64,000 nucleotides of DNA from Spirosoma fluviale. GTDB lineage: Bacteria > Bacteroidota > Bacteroidia > Cytophagales > Spirosomataceae. The stretch lies in assembly GCA_945883625.1 (NCBI GenBank), contig CAMCXW010000004.1, positions 23,009 to 87,008 of the forward strand, given 5' to 3'. Shown one piece after another: positions 10,801 to 18,581 of the stretch. The notes below the pieces were generated by a model. The model was not told the origin of the DNA, ran no database searches, and saw only the letters and a program-made list of their open reading frames with translations. How positions within the stretch are numbered: position 1 is the stretch's first letter; the number at the start of each line of letters is the position of its first letter. The position numbers were made by a program, and so were the translations under genes.

Positions 10801-11148
10801 ATAATTACTGAGCACATTTAATACTTCAGCGCGCATGAGCACATTGGCATTATCGACCTCTTCCCATACATAGGGCTTTTTGTGCGACATGGGAAATAAA
10901 ATGACCGCCGCGTCACCCATCAATGATTGCAAGTCATTTAAAATGTATTGTGCTTCTTCTTTTCCTTCACAAATAACAAGATATGGAGTTTTTTCTGGGA
11001 GAGTTGCCGCCATCAAAACCGTGTCCAATGCGCCACAAAGACCTTTAATGTGAAAAGATTGTCCTGGTTTTGCGTGTTGGATTTGTTCTGAAATGTGTTG
11101 AACAATACCGTCAGACTTGTAAATGGCAAGGAACTCTTTAACAATCAT
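7816..11148 (-). CDS. mfd: Transcription-repair coupling factor
   Basis: 1110 aa, typical of Mfd. This ATP-driven translocase removes stalled RNA polymerase and recruits UvrA to lesions. In order: a UvrB-like N-terminal module; the RNA-polymerase-interacting CarD-like domain starting near residue 436 (VGDFVTHVDYGIGRF); Walker A GDVGFGKTE near 588; DEEQ near 688; the TATPIPRTLHFSL segment and helicase motif VI around GRVGRS; and the C-terminal TRCF domain. The sequence is intact. Its promoter overlaps the promoter of the divergent thiamine-receptor transcript. Confidence 0.97.
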   Translation of the reverse strand: MIVKEFLAIYKSDGIVQHISEQIQHAKPGQSFHIKGLCGALDTVLMAATLPEKTPYLVICEGKEEAQYILNDLQSLMGDAAVILFPMSHKKPYVWEEVDNANVLMRAEVLNVLSNYSGQTLVIVSYPEAMTEKVINRKSLVKNTLSIRVGDKIDRNFVAETLNEYDFERTDFVYEAGQYSVRGGILDVFSYAAEYPYRIDFFGDEVDSIRTFHPETQLSIQSVSAMHLIPDVQTKLVQETRESFFTFLPEKTKIWIKDHSILMDVIEQYFDKGQAEYDANSSSDINVLNKPEERWETVKTTKKHLQEYVCVEFGKRSHLKQAEVIAYPAKNPGAFQKDFERLAGALLDNQTVGIQNIICSESPRQLERLDVIFNEINTSIQFKPLQISLREGYIDTQTQVAFYPDHQLFDRFNRSKEKNKFSKSKALTLKELRSLQVGDFVTHVDYGIGRFAGLNLIDTSNGEQEVIRLIYRDDDVLSVSIHSLHKISKYSGKEGAPPTMSKLGSPEWDNKKSRVKKQVRDIAKELITLYAKRKNAPGFAFSRDTYLQAELESSFLYEDTPDQAKATADVKIDMEKPHPMDRLVCGDVGFGKTEIAIRAAFKAVADSKQVAVLVPTTVLAMQHYRTFHDRLAAFPCKVEYVNRFKSAKQIKETLERVANGQTDILIGTHRLVNKDVVFKNLGLMIIDEEQKFGVKVKDRLKEMRVDVDVLTLTATPIPRTLHFSLMGARDLSIIATPPPNRQPVETKLVVMTDELLRDAVRDELARGGQVFIVHNRINELESAANRILRLVPDAKIGVAHGQMDGDKLEKIMMDFIEGNYDVLVATNIIESGLDIPNANTIFIINANHFGLSDLHQMRGRVGRSNKKAYCYLVTPSLANLTSDARKRLSALEEFTDLGDGIKVAMRDLDIRGAGNLLGAEQSGFINDLGYDMYHKILDEAVQELKETEFRALFETDLAQIAEALTVDCQIETDLRVLIPEEYVQSISERLALYTRLDELDNEAELGTFVFEMEDRFGQMPNEVRDMTELVRCRWKAQALRVEKILFKNNMLKLYFVSTDIPQDIVVRIIQFVNSKKGQCQLREKSGKMILQLDKVHTIPELNTILVDILG

Positions 11149-11171
11149 ATGGATCTAAACCTTCGAATGGC

Positions 11172-11200
11172 TTGCAAAGGTAGAAAAATTTATATCTTTG
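11172..11200 (+). promoter_or_regulatory. Promoter of the TPP-riboswitch transcript, overlapping the mfd promoter
   Basis: Plus-strand TTG at 11172-11174, an 18-base spacer, TATCTTTG at 11193-11200. On the minus strand TACCTTTG at 11175-11182 is the likely mfd -7 box, so the two divergent promoters interlock. Confidence 0.65.
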
Positions 11201-11207
11201 TGCATCC

Positions 11208-11287
11208 ACAAAAAGGGGTGCTCTGAATAAGGGCTGAGATTATACCCAATGAACCTGATGCAGGTAATGCTGCCGAAGGGATTTTGT
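11208..11287 (+). ncRNA. TPP riboswitch (THI element)
   Basis: The conserved TPP aptamer is present: GGGGTGC at 11215-11221, GGCTGAGA at 11232-11239, ACCC at 11243-11246, GAACCTGATGCAGGTAATGC from 11251, and GAAGGGA ending at 11281. The closing P1 helix is ACAAAA (11208-11213) with TTTTGT (11282-11287). It begins about where transcription from the upstream promoter should start. It controls the TonB receptor that follows. Confidence 0.95.
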
Positions 11288-11288
11288 C

Positions 11289-11310
11289 GAGTTTTTAGCG
11301 CTGAAAACTC
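11289..11310 (+). promoter_or_regulatory. Hairpin after the TPP aptamer, possible expression platform
   Basis: GAGTTTT (11289-11295) pairs with AAAACTC (11304-11310), enclosing AGCGCT. It follows P1 directly. No T-run follows it, so it is not an obvious terminator; control of translation is more likely, but the ATG is 78 bases further on and I see no clear anti-start pairing. Confidence 0.4.
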
Positions 11311-11387
11311 AGAAAAAATCAAAATTAAGGGTTATTGTTAAATCATACGGGATTTGACTCCTTTACCTGTTGTTAAACTTTTCAAAT

Positions 11388-13760
11388 ATGAAAAAGCTAA
11401 TGACATTAGTATTTTTATTTTTTACGCATGTGGTTTTTGGCCAAAAGGTCGAGGGAATCGTTTTCGATCAGGATACGAATATGCCTTTATGGGGTGCGTC
11501 CGTTTCTGTCAAGGGGAGCCAAAAGGGAAATGTAACTGATTCAAAAGGGCGGTTTCAACTAGCTTTTAAGAGTTCTAGTGCAACTATTTCAGTCAGTTTT
11601 GTCGGGTATGAACCTGTGGAAGTTCCTGTGGAAAAGTCCAAGCAAATCGGCTTGAAAAAATCTAATTTCTTGCAAGACGAAGTCGTTGTTCGAGCCACCC
11701 GGGCAGATGAAAATTCAGCCATGGCCTATTCAAATGTGTCCGCAACTGAACTAGGTAAAAGTAACCTGGGTCAGGACATGCCGCTTTTGCTCAATTTTAC
11801 CCCTTCGGTGGTAACTACATCAGACGCAGGAGCGGGAGTTGGTTATACCGGTATCCGAATTCGGGGCTCTGATGCGACGCGTGTGAATGTGACGGTCAAC
11901 GGTATTCCCATTAATGACTCGGAATCGCAAGGGACTTTCTGGGTGAATATGCCGGATTTTGCAAGTTCCGTGAATTCGGTTCAGATTCAACGTGGAGTGG
12001 GAACTTCGACGAATGGCGCGGGGGCTTTTGGGGGTTCTGTCAATATGCAAACCAATACCTTCGAGCCTAAAGCGTATGGAGAAGCGAATGCTTCCGGGGG
12101 GTCTTTTGGAACGCTAAAAACGACGCTCAAATTTGGATCGGGATTGTTAGGAGGGAAGTTTACCTTGGATGGGCGTTTGTCGCGCATTGTATCGGATGGA
12201 TTTATCGATCGAGCTTCATCCAATCTACTATCTGCCTATTTTTCTGCGGGGTATTTTGGCGCGAAAAGCTTCGCTCGTTTTAACTATTTTACCGGAAATG
12301 AAAAGACATATCAATCGTGGTATGGGACACCCGAAAGTAGAGTCAATGGTTCGGTAGATGAGATGAAAGCCTTTATTGACCGCAACTATTTGTCTGAATC
12401 TGACGCAAATAATTTGTTGACTAGCGGCCGTAGATACAACTACTATACCTACGATAATCAAACAGATAATTACGCGCAGGATCATTTTCAGTTAATTACG
12501 AATCACCGATTGGACGAGGCGTGGAATTTGGATTTGAATGCGCACTACACGTATGGACGAGGATATTTTGAAGAATTTAGACCCAATGCTGATTTGCAAT
12601 CGTATGGGCTTGGCGCAAAACCTATCGTTGATGTGGTACGTCAAAAATGGCTAGATAATGATTTTTATGGATCGACATTTGCGTTGAATTATGCCGGTTC
12701 GCAAAAATTCAAGTTCACTTTTGGCGGGGCCTGGAATCGATACATTGGTCGTCATTATGGTTTACTTGTTGCGCCAGTTGCTTTTGCAGGTCATGAGTGG
12801 TATCGCAGTCGATCACAAAAAACGGATTTGAATTTATATGCAAAAGCAAATTGGGATCTGGCTACAGCTTGGAATGCCTACTTTGATGTCCAATTCCGTA
12901 CCGTGGGTTATCGCATGCTAGGAACTGCGGATAAGTTTTTGACTTTGGATTCCGACAATTCGTATTCATTTTTTAACCCCAAATTTGGCCTAACGCATCA
13001 GATTTCAGAAAAATCTAAAGTTTATGGGTCTGTATCTGCGGGCAGCAAAGAGCCTAGTCGGCAAGATTTTGTCGACAACGCCGCCGCAGCTCCGCGTCCG
13101 GAATACTTGCAGGATTATGAGTTTGGATATGAGCGATCTGGCCTCCGGTATGGATTGCAGTTAAATGGTTATTTTATGAATTATCAGGATCAGCTCGTCT
13201 TAACCGGTGCTGTTAATTCGACCGGCGATGCAATCCGGACAAATGTGGAAAAAAGTTACCGTTTGGGTTTGGAGGCTGTGTTAAATTACCAATTTTCAAA
13301 GCGCTTGATTTGGAGTGGTAATGTTACGTTAAGCCAAAACCGCATTCAGAATTTTCAAGAAAAAATGTTCGACTATGATTTGAATCAGGAGGTGGTCATT
13401 AATCATGGAAATACGGATATTGCTTATTCGCCAACAGTGATTTATGGAAGTACGTTGACGTATACGTTGGGAGCTTTCGAAGCAAGTCTTTTACGCAAGT
13501 TTGTAGGGAAACAATATTTGGACAACACCTCGGATGATGCTCGTTCGCTGAAGGCTTACAGCACGCATGATATTCGCTTGAAATACACGATGAAGAAAGG
13601 ACCTGCCTTTACGTTGTTATTGAATAATGTGCTGAACGAGATGTATTCTTCGAATGGGTACACCTATTCCTATCGGTATGGAGGGGCTACCACGACGGAG
13701 AATTTTTACTATCCGCAGGCGGGATTTAATTTCTTGTTAGGAGCGAGTATTCGATTCTAA
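11388..13760 (+). CDS. TonB-dependent outer-membrane receptor, probable thiamine transporter
   Basis: 790 aa. The start is the ATG at 11388, followed by a signal peptide (MKKLMTLVFLFF...FGQ); a TTG 18 bases upstream would disrupt it. A carboxypeptidase-regulatory-like domain (about 22-95) precedes the plug, which contains the typical VTVNGIPINDSESQG and QIQRGVGTSTNGAGAFGGSVN segments, and then a 22-strand beta-barrel ending in an aromatic residue (SIRF). The TPP riboswitch in its leader is strong evidence for thiamine or a thiamine precursor as substrate, as predicted for similar Bacteroidota receptors. No inner-membrane PnuT or thiamine enzymes are adjacent. Confidence 0.92.
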   Translation: MKKLMTLVFLFFTHVVFGQKVEGIVFDQDTNMPLWGASVSVKGSQKGNVTDSKGRFQLAFKSSSATISVSFVGYEPVEVPVEKSKQIGLKKSNFLQDEVVVRATRADENSAMAYSNVSATELGKSNLGQDMPLLLNFTPSVVTTSDAGAGVGYTGIRIRGSDATRVNVTVNGIPINDSESQGTFWVNMPDFASSVNSVQIQRGVGTSTNGAGAFGGSVNMQTNTFEPKAYGEANASGGSFGTLKTTLKFGSGLLGGKFTLDGRLSRIVSDGFIDRASSNLLSAYFSAGYFGAKSFARFNYFTGNEKTYQSWYGTPESRVNGSVDEMKAFIDRNYLSESDANNLLTSGRRYNYYTYDNQTDNYAQDHFQLITNHRLDEAWNLDLNAHYTYGRGYFEEFRPNADLQSYGLGAKPIVDVVRQKWLDNDFYGSTFALNYAGSQKFKFTFGGAWNRYIGRHYGLLVAPVAFAGHEWYRSRSQKTDLNLYAKANWDLATAWNAYFDVQFRTVGYRMLGTADKFLTLDSDNSYSFFNPKFGLTHQISEKSKVYGSVSAGSKEPSRQDFVDNAAAAPRPEYLQDYEFGYERSGLRYGLQLNGYFMNYQDQLVLTGAVNSTGDAIRTNVEKSYRLGLEAVLNYQFSKRLIWSGNVTLSQNRIQNFQEKMFDYDLNQEVVINHGNTDIAYSPTVIYGSTLTYTLGAFEASLLRKFVGKQYLDNTSDDARSLKAYSTHDIRLKYTMKKGPAFTLLLNNVLNEMYSSNGYTYSYRYGGATTTENFYYPQAGFNFLLGASIRF

Positions 13761-13765
13761 TGTAC

Positions 13766-13802
13766 ATAAAAAAGCCTCAGATTTATATTCTGAGGTTTTT
13801 TA
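13766..13802. terminator. Bidirectional terminator
   Basis: CCTCAGA (13775-13781) and TCTGAGG (13789-13795) with a run of A before and T after. It serves the receptor gene and the convergent glycosyltransferase gene. Confidence 0.88.
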
Positions 13803-14540
13803 TTAACTCATTAAATCCCATTTCCATCCCCATTTGGCGAGTCGGTAGCGGACTGAGTACCAAAGAACACCTATTCCATAGATGGAGCTTCGTGTGAAGT
13901 TGATCGAGGAGGCCTCCTCAAAATATTTTGTGGGGCAGGTTACTTCGCCTACTTCGAATCCTTTCCAGAATACTTGTAAAATCATTTGGTTGTCAAACAC
14001 AAAGTCGTCGTCACATTTCGTGAAGTTGACCGCTTGAAGCACTTCTTTTGAGAATGCGCGGTAGCCGGTATGATATTCGGATAATTTTTGGTCGATCAGG
14101 ATGTTTTGAAACAAGGTCAAAAGCCGATTCGCAATGTATTTGTAAATAGGCATTCCTCCTTTGAGCGCTCCTTTACCTAAAATTCTAGAAGCAAAAACGA
14201 CTGGATATAATCCGTTTCCGATGATCGAAATCATGGCTTTCAGTAACATCGGGGTATATTGGTAGTCGGGGTGGAGCATGATCACAATATCGCCGCCTAG
14301 TTCAAGTGCTTTGGTATAGCACGACTTTTGATTTCCCCCGTAACCTTTGTTTTTATCATGGCGGATGATGTGTTTGATGCCAATTTGCCGGGCCACTTCC
14401 ACGGTATTGTCTGGGCTGTAGTCGTCAACTAAAATGACTTCATCTACCCAGTCGTGTGGGATTTCGTTATATGTTTTTTCTAATGTGAGTGCTGCTTTGT
14501 AAGCAGGCATCACGACGATTACCTTTTTGCCTTCGTACAT
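13803..14540 (-). CDS. Family 2 glycosyltransferase (polyprenyl-phosphate sugar transferase-like)
   Basis: 245 aa from the ATG at 14540. The frame stays open to 14669, but that would overlap the start of the divergent TerC gene, and the family core begins right after this ATG (KKVIVVMPAYKAALTLEKT). The GT-A nucleotide-binding region shows ILVDDYSPDNT and the acidic HPDYQY motif that stands where DPM1-like enzymes bind metal. A late TGYRAFS segment is also typical of DPM1-like enzymes. There are no membrane helices, so it acts in the cytoplasm or at the inner membrane surface. The sugar and acceptor are unknown. Confidence 0.85.
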   Translation of the reverse strand: MYEGKKVIVVMPAYKAALTLEKTYNEIPHDWVDEVILVDDYSPDNTVEVARQIGIKHIIRHDKNKGYGGNQKSCYTKALELGGDIVIMLHPDYQYTPMLLKAMISIIGNGLYPVVFASRILGKGALKGGMPIYKYIANRLLTLFQNILIDQKLSEYHTGYRAFSKEVLQAVNFTKCDDDFVFDNQMILQVFWKGFEVGEVTCPTKYFEEASSINFTRSSIYGIGVLWYSVRYRLAKWGWKWDLMS

Positions 14541-14598
14541 ATGATATTGGTCAAAATTTGCGACCTTTGTCCCTTTGAATGCGTAAAAATACTTATTT

Positions 14599-15645
14599 AT
14601 GAGTGAATCTCTATTTTTTCTTGTCTTTTCAGTGCTCGTGATATTGGTGATGTTAATTGACTTGGGCATCTTTAAAAAGGCGGGGGCGGCGGAAGTTACG
14701 TTTCGCGAAGCTGGATTTTGGACGGGGGCGTGGGTGTTATTAGCGCTGATGTTTTACATATTTCTGAGGTATAACGGCGCTTTGGTGCATGGGATAAAGG
14801 ATTTGGCTGGTTTGCGGGCGGTCCAACAAGCCTATGCGTCGCATATTGATCTAGGTACTGGGTCATATTTTGACCAGTTGGCCATTTTCCAAGATAATTT
14901 ATCGCTTGAATTTATCACTGGTTATTTAGTCGAGTATTCGTTGTCGGCCGATAACGTCTTTGTCTTTATATTAATTTTTAATTCGTTTGGGGTTCAGAAG
15001 CGGTATTACAAGAAGATATTGGTTTGGGGGATTTTGGGAGCGATTGTGTTGCGGCTTGTATTTATCTTTTTGGGGGCAGCCTTGCTACAGAAATTTGATT
15101 GGATCATTTATTTGTTTGGGGCATTTTTGGTTTACACGGGTGTGAAGATATTATTTACGAAAGAGCATGAGGAGGAGATTGACGTGGCTGATCATCCAGT
15201 TGTCAAATTACTCTCCAAGTATTTTAATGTATACAAGCGAAATGTGATTGGGCACTTTTTTGTACGTATGAAAAATACGGGGAAGATTTTTATAACGCCA
15301 ATTTTTGTGGTGGTTGTGGTCATTTCATTTACTGATATTTTGTTTGCGGTGGATTCTATTCCAGCGATTTTCTCTATTTCAAAAGATCCGTACATTGTAT
15401 TCTTTAGCAATGTTTTTGCGGTCATGGGGCTGCGCTCTCTTTTCTTTTTCCTATCAAGTTTGATGGGCTTGTTTCGCTTTCTGCCGATGGGCTTGGGGGT
15501 GTTGCTCAGTTTCGTCGGATTGAAGATGATTGGTCACCATTATTTGGAGCAATGGGGTTTTGGAACCCTAGCATCTTTGGGCGTAATCCTAGGAATATTG
15601 ACTGCTAGCATCGGGTTGAGCCTTTTATTCCCGGCGAAAAAATAA
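14599..15645 (+). CDS. TerC/Alx family membrane protein
   Basis: 348 aa integral membrane protein of the TerC family, members of which are implicated in manganese export, tellurite resistance and metal loading of exoenzymes. About nine hydrophobic segments are visible. Family hallmarks are the acidic residues in membrane helices: LVEYSLSADNVFVF near 112-125 and VVISFTDILFAVDSIPAIFSI near 240-260. The ATG choice places the first helix at residue 5, which fits the family. It is divergent from the glycosyltransferase and followed by palindromic repeat copy 2. Confidence 0.9.
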   Translation: MSESLFFLVFSVLVILVMLIDLGIFKKAGAAEVTFREAGFWTGAWVLLALMFYIFLRYNGALVHGIKDLAGLRAVQQAYASHIDLGTGSYFDQLAIFQDNLSLEFITGYLVEYSLSADNVFVFILIFNSFGVQKRYYKKILVWGILGAIVLRLVFIFLGAALLQKFDWIIYLFGAFLVYTGVKILFTKEHEEEIDVADHPVVKLLSKYFNVYKRNVIGHFFVRMKNTGKIFITPIFVVVVVISFTDILFAVDSIPAIFSISKDPYIVFFSNVFAVMGLRSLFFFLSSLMGLFRFLPMGLGVLLSFVGLKMIGHHYLEQWGFGTLASLGVILGILTASIGLSLLFPAKK

Positions 15646-15737
15646 TCAGTTTTTTATCAGTTTTTTTCTAGGTTGTACTGTCCTAAAATGTGATTTTTGG
15701 TAACGCTGCCGGGGTCTTCAACCCCGGCAGCGTTTAC
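15645..15737. repeat. GC-rich palindromic repeat, copy 2 (REP-like)
   Basis: Arms AACGCTGCCGGGGT (15702-15715) and ACCCCGGCAGCGTT (15721-15734) form a perfect 14-bp stem with loop CTTCA, followed by TACCCC. ATCAGTTTTTT occurs twice just upstream (15645 and 15656). The right arm touches the stop codon of the minus-strand AraC gene. Copy 1 is at 3420-3513. Confidence 0.8.
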
Positions 15738-16621
15738 CCCACCTGCCATTCGCGAACTAATTTCCGATACTGCAGCGGTGTTTCGTTCATGTAAAGCTTA
15801 AACTGTTTATTGAAATGTGATAGGTTCCCAAAACCACTTTCAAAGCAGATTTCAGCCATGCTCAACTGGCTACTTCGTAATAATTCACAGGCATGTTTGA
15901 TGCGAAATTCAGTCACCATTTCCACAAAAGTCTTCTTCGTCACCTTCTTAAAATAACGGCAAAAGGCCGTTTCAGTCATATTAGCTAAATGTGCCACTTC
16001 ATCTAAATGAACCTCCTGGGTATAATTTGCAATGACATACGCATATACGCGATTGATTCGCGCCAGATCCACTGCTGATAATGCATAACTGGAGTCGTTA
16101 ACCTCAATAACCTGAGCATCCGACCCTGCCTGACTCAACTGATGCAAGATGTTTAAAAAGGCAAGCATTCTTGGGAATAGCGCCAAATCCACCAATTGCA
16201 TTAGCTCCCGCGCCACGCGATCTTGCGTTGGCCCTTGAATCGACAAGCCGCCACGCGCTTTTTCAAATAGCTGTCGGAGCGCCGCACATTCTGGTTTTTG
16301 GAGGAAATCGCCGCCCAAAAAGTCTTTTCTAAAATGTACAACTAATGCTTGTGCTGCCTGTGGGGTTTCTTCGGTTGCCAACCAGTCTTTGCGGTGGTTT
16401 TGCCAACAATGCGGCACATTTTCACTGAGCAGTACTAAGTCGCCAGGCCCAAAATCTGTAATTTGATTCCCTACAAAGCGCTTGCCAGTCCCTGCAATAA
16501 TTAATGTTAGTTCAAATTCGGGATGAAAATGATAGGGTGCGTCAAAGCGTGCTTGAATAACTTCTTTCAGTTGGATGGAGCTTCCCGTAGGTTCTCCTAA
16601 ATGCTCTAAACTCGCCTTCAT
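15734..16621 (-). CDS. AraC family transcriptional regulator with cupin sensor domain
   Basis: 295 aa. Residues 1-110 form a cupin-like sensing domain (PYHFHPEFELTLIIAGTGKRFVG). Residues about 190-290 hold the two helix-turn-helix motifs of AraC/XylS proteins, including EVAHLANMTETAFCRYFKK and EICFESGFGNLSHFNKQFK. It is divergent from a phytanoyl-CoA dioxygenase gene 113 bases away, and activation of that gene is the simplest prediction. The inducer is unknown, perhaps a small carbohydrate or acid bound by the cupin. Confidence 0.9.
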   Translation of the reverse strand: MKASLEHLGEPTGSSIQLKEVIQARFDAPYHFHPEFELTLIIAGTGKRFVGNQITDFGPGDLVLLSENVPHCWQNHRKDWLATEETPQAAQALVVHFRKDFLGGDFLQKPECAALRQLFEKARGGLSIQGPTQDRVARELMQLVDLALFPRMLAFLNILHQLSQAGSDAQVIEVNDSSYALSAVDLARINRVYAYVIANYTQEVHLDEVAHLANMTETAFCRYFKKVTKKTFVEMVTEFRIKHACELLRSSQLSMAEICFESGFGNLSHFNKQFKLYMNETPLQYRKLVREWQVG

Positions 16622-16734
16622 TGTTTTATCAAATTACCTGCCTCGCCCTAAAATGCATAAGCTTCAGGTAAAATTGCATTATTATTGGCAAATTTTTAGG
16701 TAGTCTTTACCATAAAATTTAACAAATTTTGGGA

Positions 16735-17526
16735 ATGCTTTCAACTCCATATAAACTCAATGCCAATCAAATTGCTGAATTCCAGCAAAACGGCCACATT
16801 TATTTACCCAATATTCTCAGCCAAGAAACGCTTGAGCCCTATCGAAGTGCCATTCGTAATTGGGCTGCAGATTTTCAAGCGAAGCAAAAACCCATCGCAG
16901 AACGTGATACTTATGGTAAGGCTTTTTTGCAAATGATGAATTTATGGGAAGAAGATGATAAGATTAAAGAATTTGTTTTGGCTAAACGGTTTGGGCAGAT
17001 TGCTGCTGATTTGTTAGGCGTTAACCAAGTACGTTTATATCATGATCAAGCGCTATTCAAAGAACCCGGAGGCGGACTGACCCCTTGGCACCAAGACCAA
17101 TATTACTGGCCCATGCAAACCCCCAAAACGGTGACCATGTGGATGCCTTTGGTCGATATTGACGTAGACATGGGGATGTTGACTTTCGCTTCGGGCACTC
17201 AAAAGGCTGAATTGCCTCCAATGCCCATTTCCGATGAATCCGAAGCCATGATTGCGCAATATGTTCAAGATCAGCAATTTCCAATCGCTGCTCAAAAAAC
17301 GATGCAAGCTGGTGATGCGACTTTTCACATGGGCTGGACCTTGCATGCCGCACCGGGGAACGCATCACAAACTATGCGCGAAGTCATGACTGTCATATTT
17401 ATGGATGCGGATGCGGTCGTGATGGAACCTAAAAATGCCAACCAGGAAGCAGATCGCTTGCGCTGGTTATCCGGTTATGCACCTGGCCAAAAAGCTGATT
17501 CGCCTTTAAATCCTGTGATCAATTAA
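16735..17526 (+). CDS. Phytanoyl-CoA dioxygenase family protein
   Basis: 263 aa from the ATG at 16735; an in-frame TTG six bases earlier is less likely. The protein is a non-haem iron, 2-oxoglutarate-dependent oxygenase. The iron ligands are visible as the HxD motif in PWHQDQYYWP (about residue 118) and the distal histidine in WTLHAAPGN (about residue 203), with conserved arginine-containing sequence downstream. The substrate is unknown; family members hydroxylate fatty acyl chains, ectoine precursors or other small metabolites. It is probably controlled by the divergent AraC protein. Its stop overlaps the convergent small gene by four bases. Confidence 0.88.
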   Translation: MLSTPYKLNANQIAEFQQNGHIYLPNILSQETLEPYRSAIRNWAADFQAKQKPIAERDTYGKAFLQMMNLWEEDDKIKEFVLAKRFGQIAADLLGVNQVRLYHDQALFKEPGGGLTPWHQDQYYWPMQTPKTVTMWMPLVDIDVDMGMLTFASGTQKAELPPMPISDESEAMIAQYVQDQQFPIAAQKTMQAGDATFHMGWTLHAAPGNASQTMREVMTVIFMDADAVVMEPKNANQEADRLRWLSGYAPGQKADSPLNPVIN

Positions 17527-17708
17527 CTAGGTAGCGGCGGGCATTTGCACTTTTTCTTGCGTTTTAAAAACGAGAAAAAGCCTTTTTTCTTTTGGTAAAC
17601 TTTAGGTTTCGCTATCGAATAATGCGTGGATACGACAACCGCAGCTTCCGATTCATAAAACGAACCGAGCACCAGTGCACCTACCCACAAGACGATCACT
17701 TTTTTCAT
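17523..17708 (-). CDS. Small secreted lysine- and cysteine-rich protein
   Basis: 61 aa. A signal peptide (MKKVIVLWVGALVLGSFYESEAA) is followed by about 38 residues rich in lysine, ending KRKKKCKCPPLPS. Its ATG overlaps the stop of the dienelactone hydrolase by one base (TAATG), which points to coupled translation and supports it as a real gene. I do not recognise a family. The CKC pair near the end could bind metal or form a disulfide. The mature part is too short for a typical enzyme. Confidence 0.6.
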   Translation of the reverse strand: MKKVIVLWVGALVLGSFYESEAAVVVSTHYSIAKPKVYQKKKGFFSFLKRKKKCKCPPLPS

Positions 17709-18541
17709 TAGTTCAAACGCGCTTTAAAGTAGTTGGTCGCTAATTTCCAGGCCTCCTCAGTCGCCACCTTATCATATGCTGGGTTTGATGGATTCGCAAA
17801 TGCATGTTCTGCATCAAACGATTTAATTTGAATTCCCTTGCCCGCTAATTTCATATTGTCCTCAAATTCTTTCACGACAGCTGGTGAAATGAATTTTTCC
17901 CGTCCAGCAAATAAGCCCAATACATCCGTATTCAATGTTTTTAATTGCTCCACATCCTTAACCGGCATGCCATAATACATGACGCAAGCGGTTGCTTGGG
18001 ATCCAGCCAGGATAGATGCTTTCAACGAGAGTGCCCCGCCAAAACACCAGCCCACAGTCGCAATTTTTGCTTTGGGTCCCGCGTAGGCGATGGCGCCTTT
18101 AATGATGCTTTCTAAGCGTAAGGGATTTGCGCCTCCCATATATTTACCTGCTTCTTCGCGTGTGGTGGCCACTTTTCCATCGTACATATCAATTGCCAGT
18201 ACATTGACATTTCCTAGATCCGTGTAGAAATGTTCCGCTTCGCGCTTGATGTGGTCATTTAAACCCCACCATTCTTGAAAAACAAATAAGGTATAATTGG
18301 TTGGTTTTGCGGCCTTAATGAAGAAGGCATTGGCCTGTTGGCCATCCGGCGTCGCAAACGTAATCATCGCTCCCCCAGCTTGACTAATATGCTGGTATGG
18401 TTTTGGTAATTTGTGCGAACGCATAAAAGCTTTGTTGGACGCCATTAATTGCATTTCATCTTTAGTGACAAAGCAGCAGGATTGGCCGAAGGTGAATGTG
18501 CTAACAAATAGACATGCAAAAACCGTAAATAATTTGCTCAT
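17708..18541 (-). CDS. Secreted dienelactone hydrolase family protein
   Basis: 277 aa alpha/beta hydrolase with a signal peptide (cleavage after TFTFGQ), hence periplasmic or secreted. The nucleophile elbow GWCFGG carries the cysteine typical of dienelactone hydrolases, and the catalytic histidine is in DAEHAFANP. At the position of the usual acid (GxxDxxI) the sequence reads GREKFIS, so Asp appears to be replaced by Glu. Dienelactone hydrolase itself acts in chlorocatechol breakdown, but secreted homologues in this phylum have unknown substrates. It is coupled to the small downstream gene. Confidence 0.85.
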   Translation of the reverse strand: MSKLFTVFACLFVSTFTFGQSCCFVTKDEMQLMASNKAFMRSHKLPKPYQHISQAGGAMITFATPDGQQANAFFIKAAKPTNYTLFVFQEWWGLNDHIKREAEHFYTDLGNVNVLAIDMYDGKVATTREEAGKYMGGANPLRLESIIKGAIAYAGPKAKIATVGWCFGGALSLKASILAGSQATACVMYYGMPVKDVEQLKTLNTDVLGLFAGREKFISPAVVKEFEDNMKLAGKGIQIKSFDAEHAFANPSNPAYDKVATEEAWKLATNYFKARLN

Positions 18542-18581
18542 GGTAGAAATATTTGAGGAAATTTATGAATAAAATTCGCAT

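Noticed and set aside
14541-14669. N-terminal extension of the glycosyltransferase frame
   Set aside because: It overlaps the start of the divergent TerC gene and lacks family similarity; the ATG at 14540 begins directly at the GT-A core.
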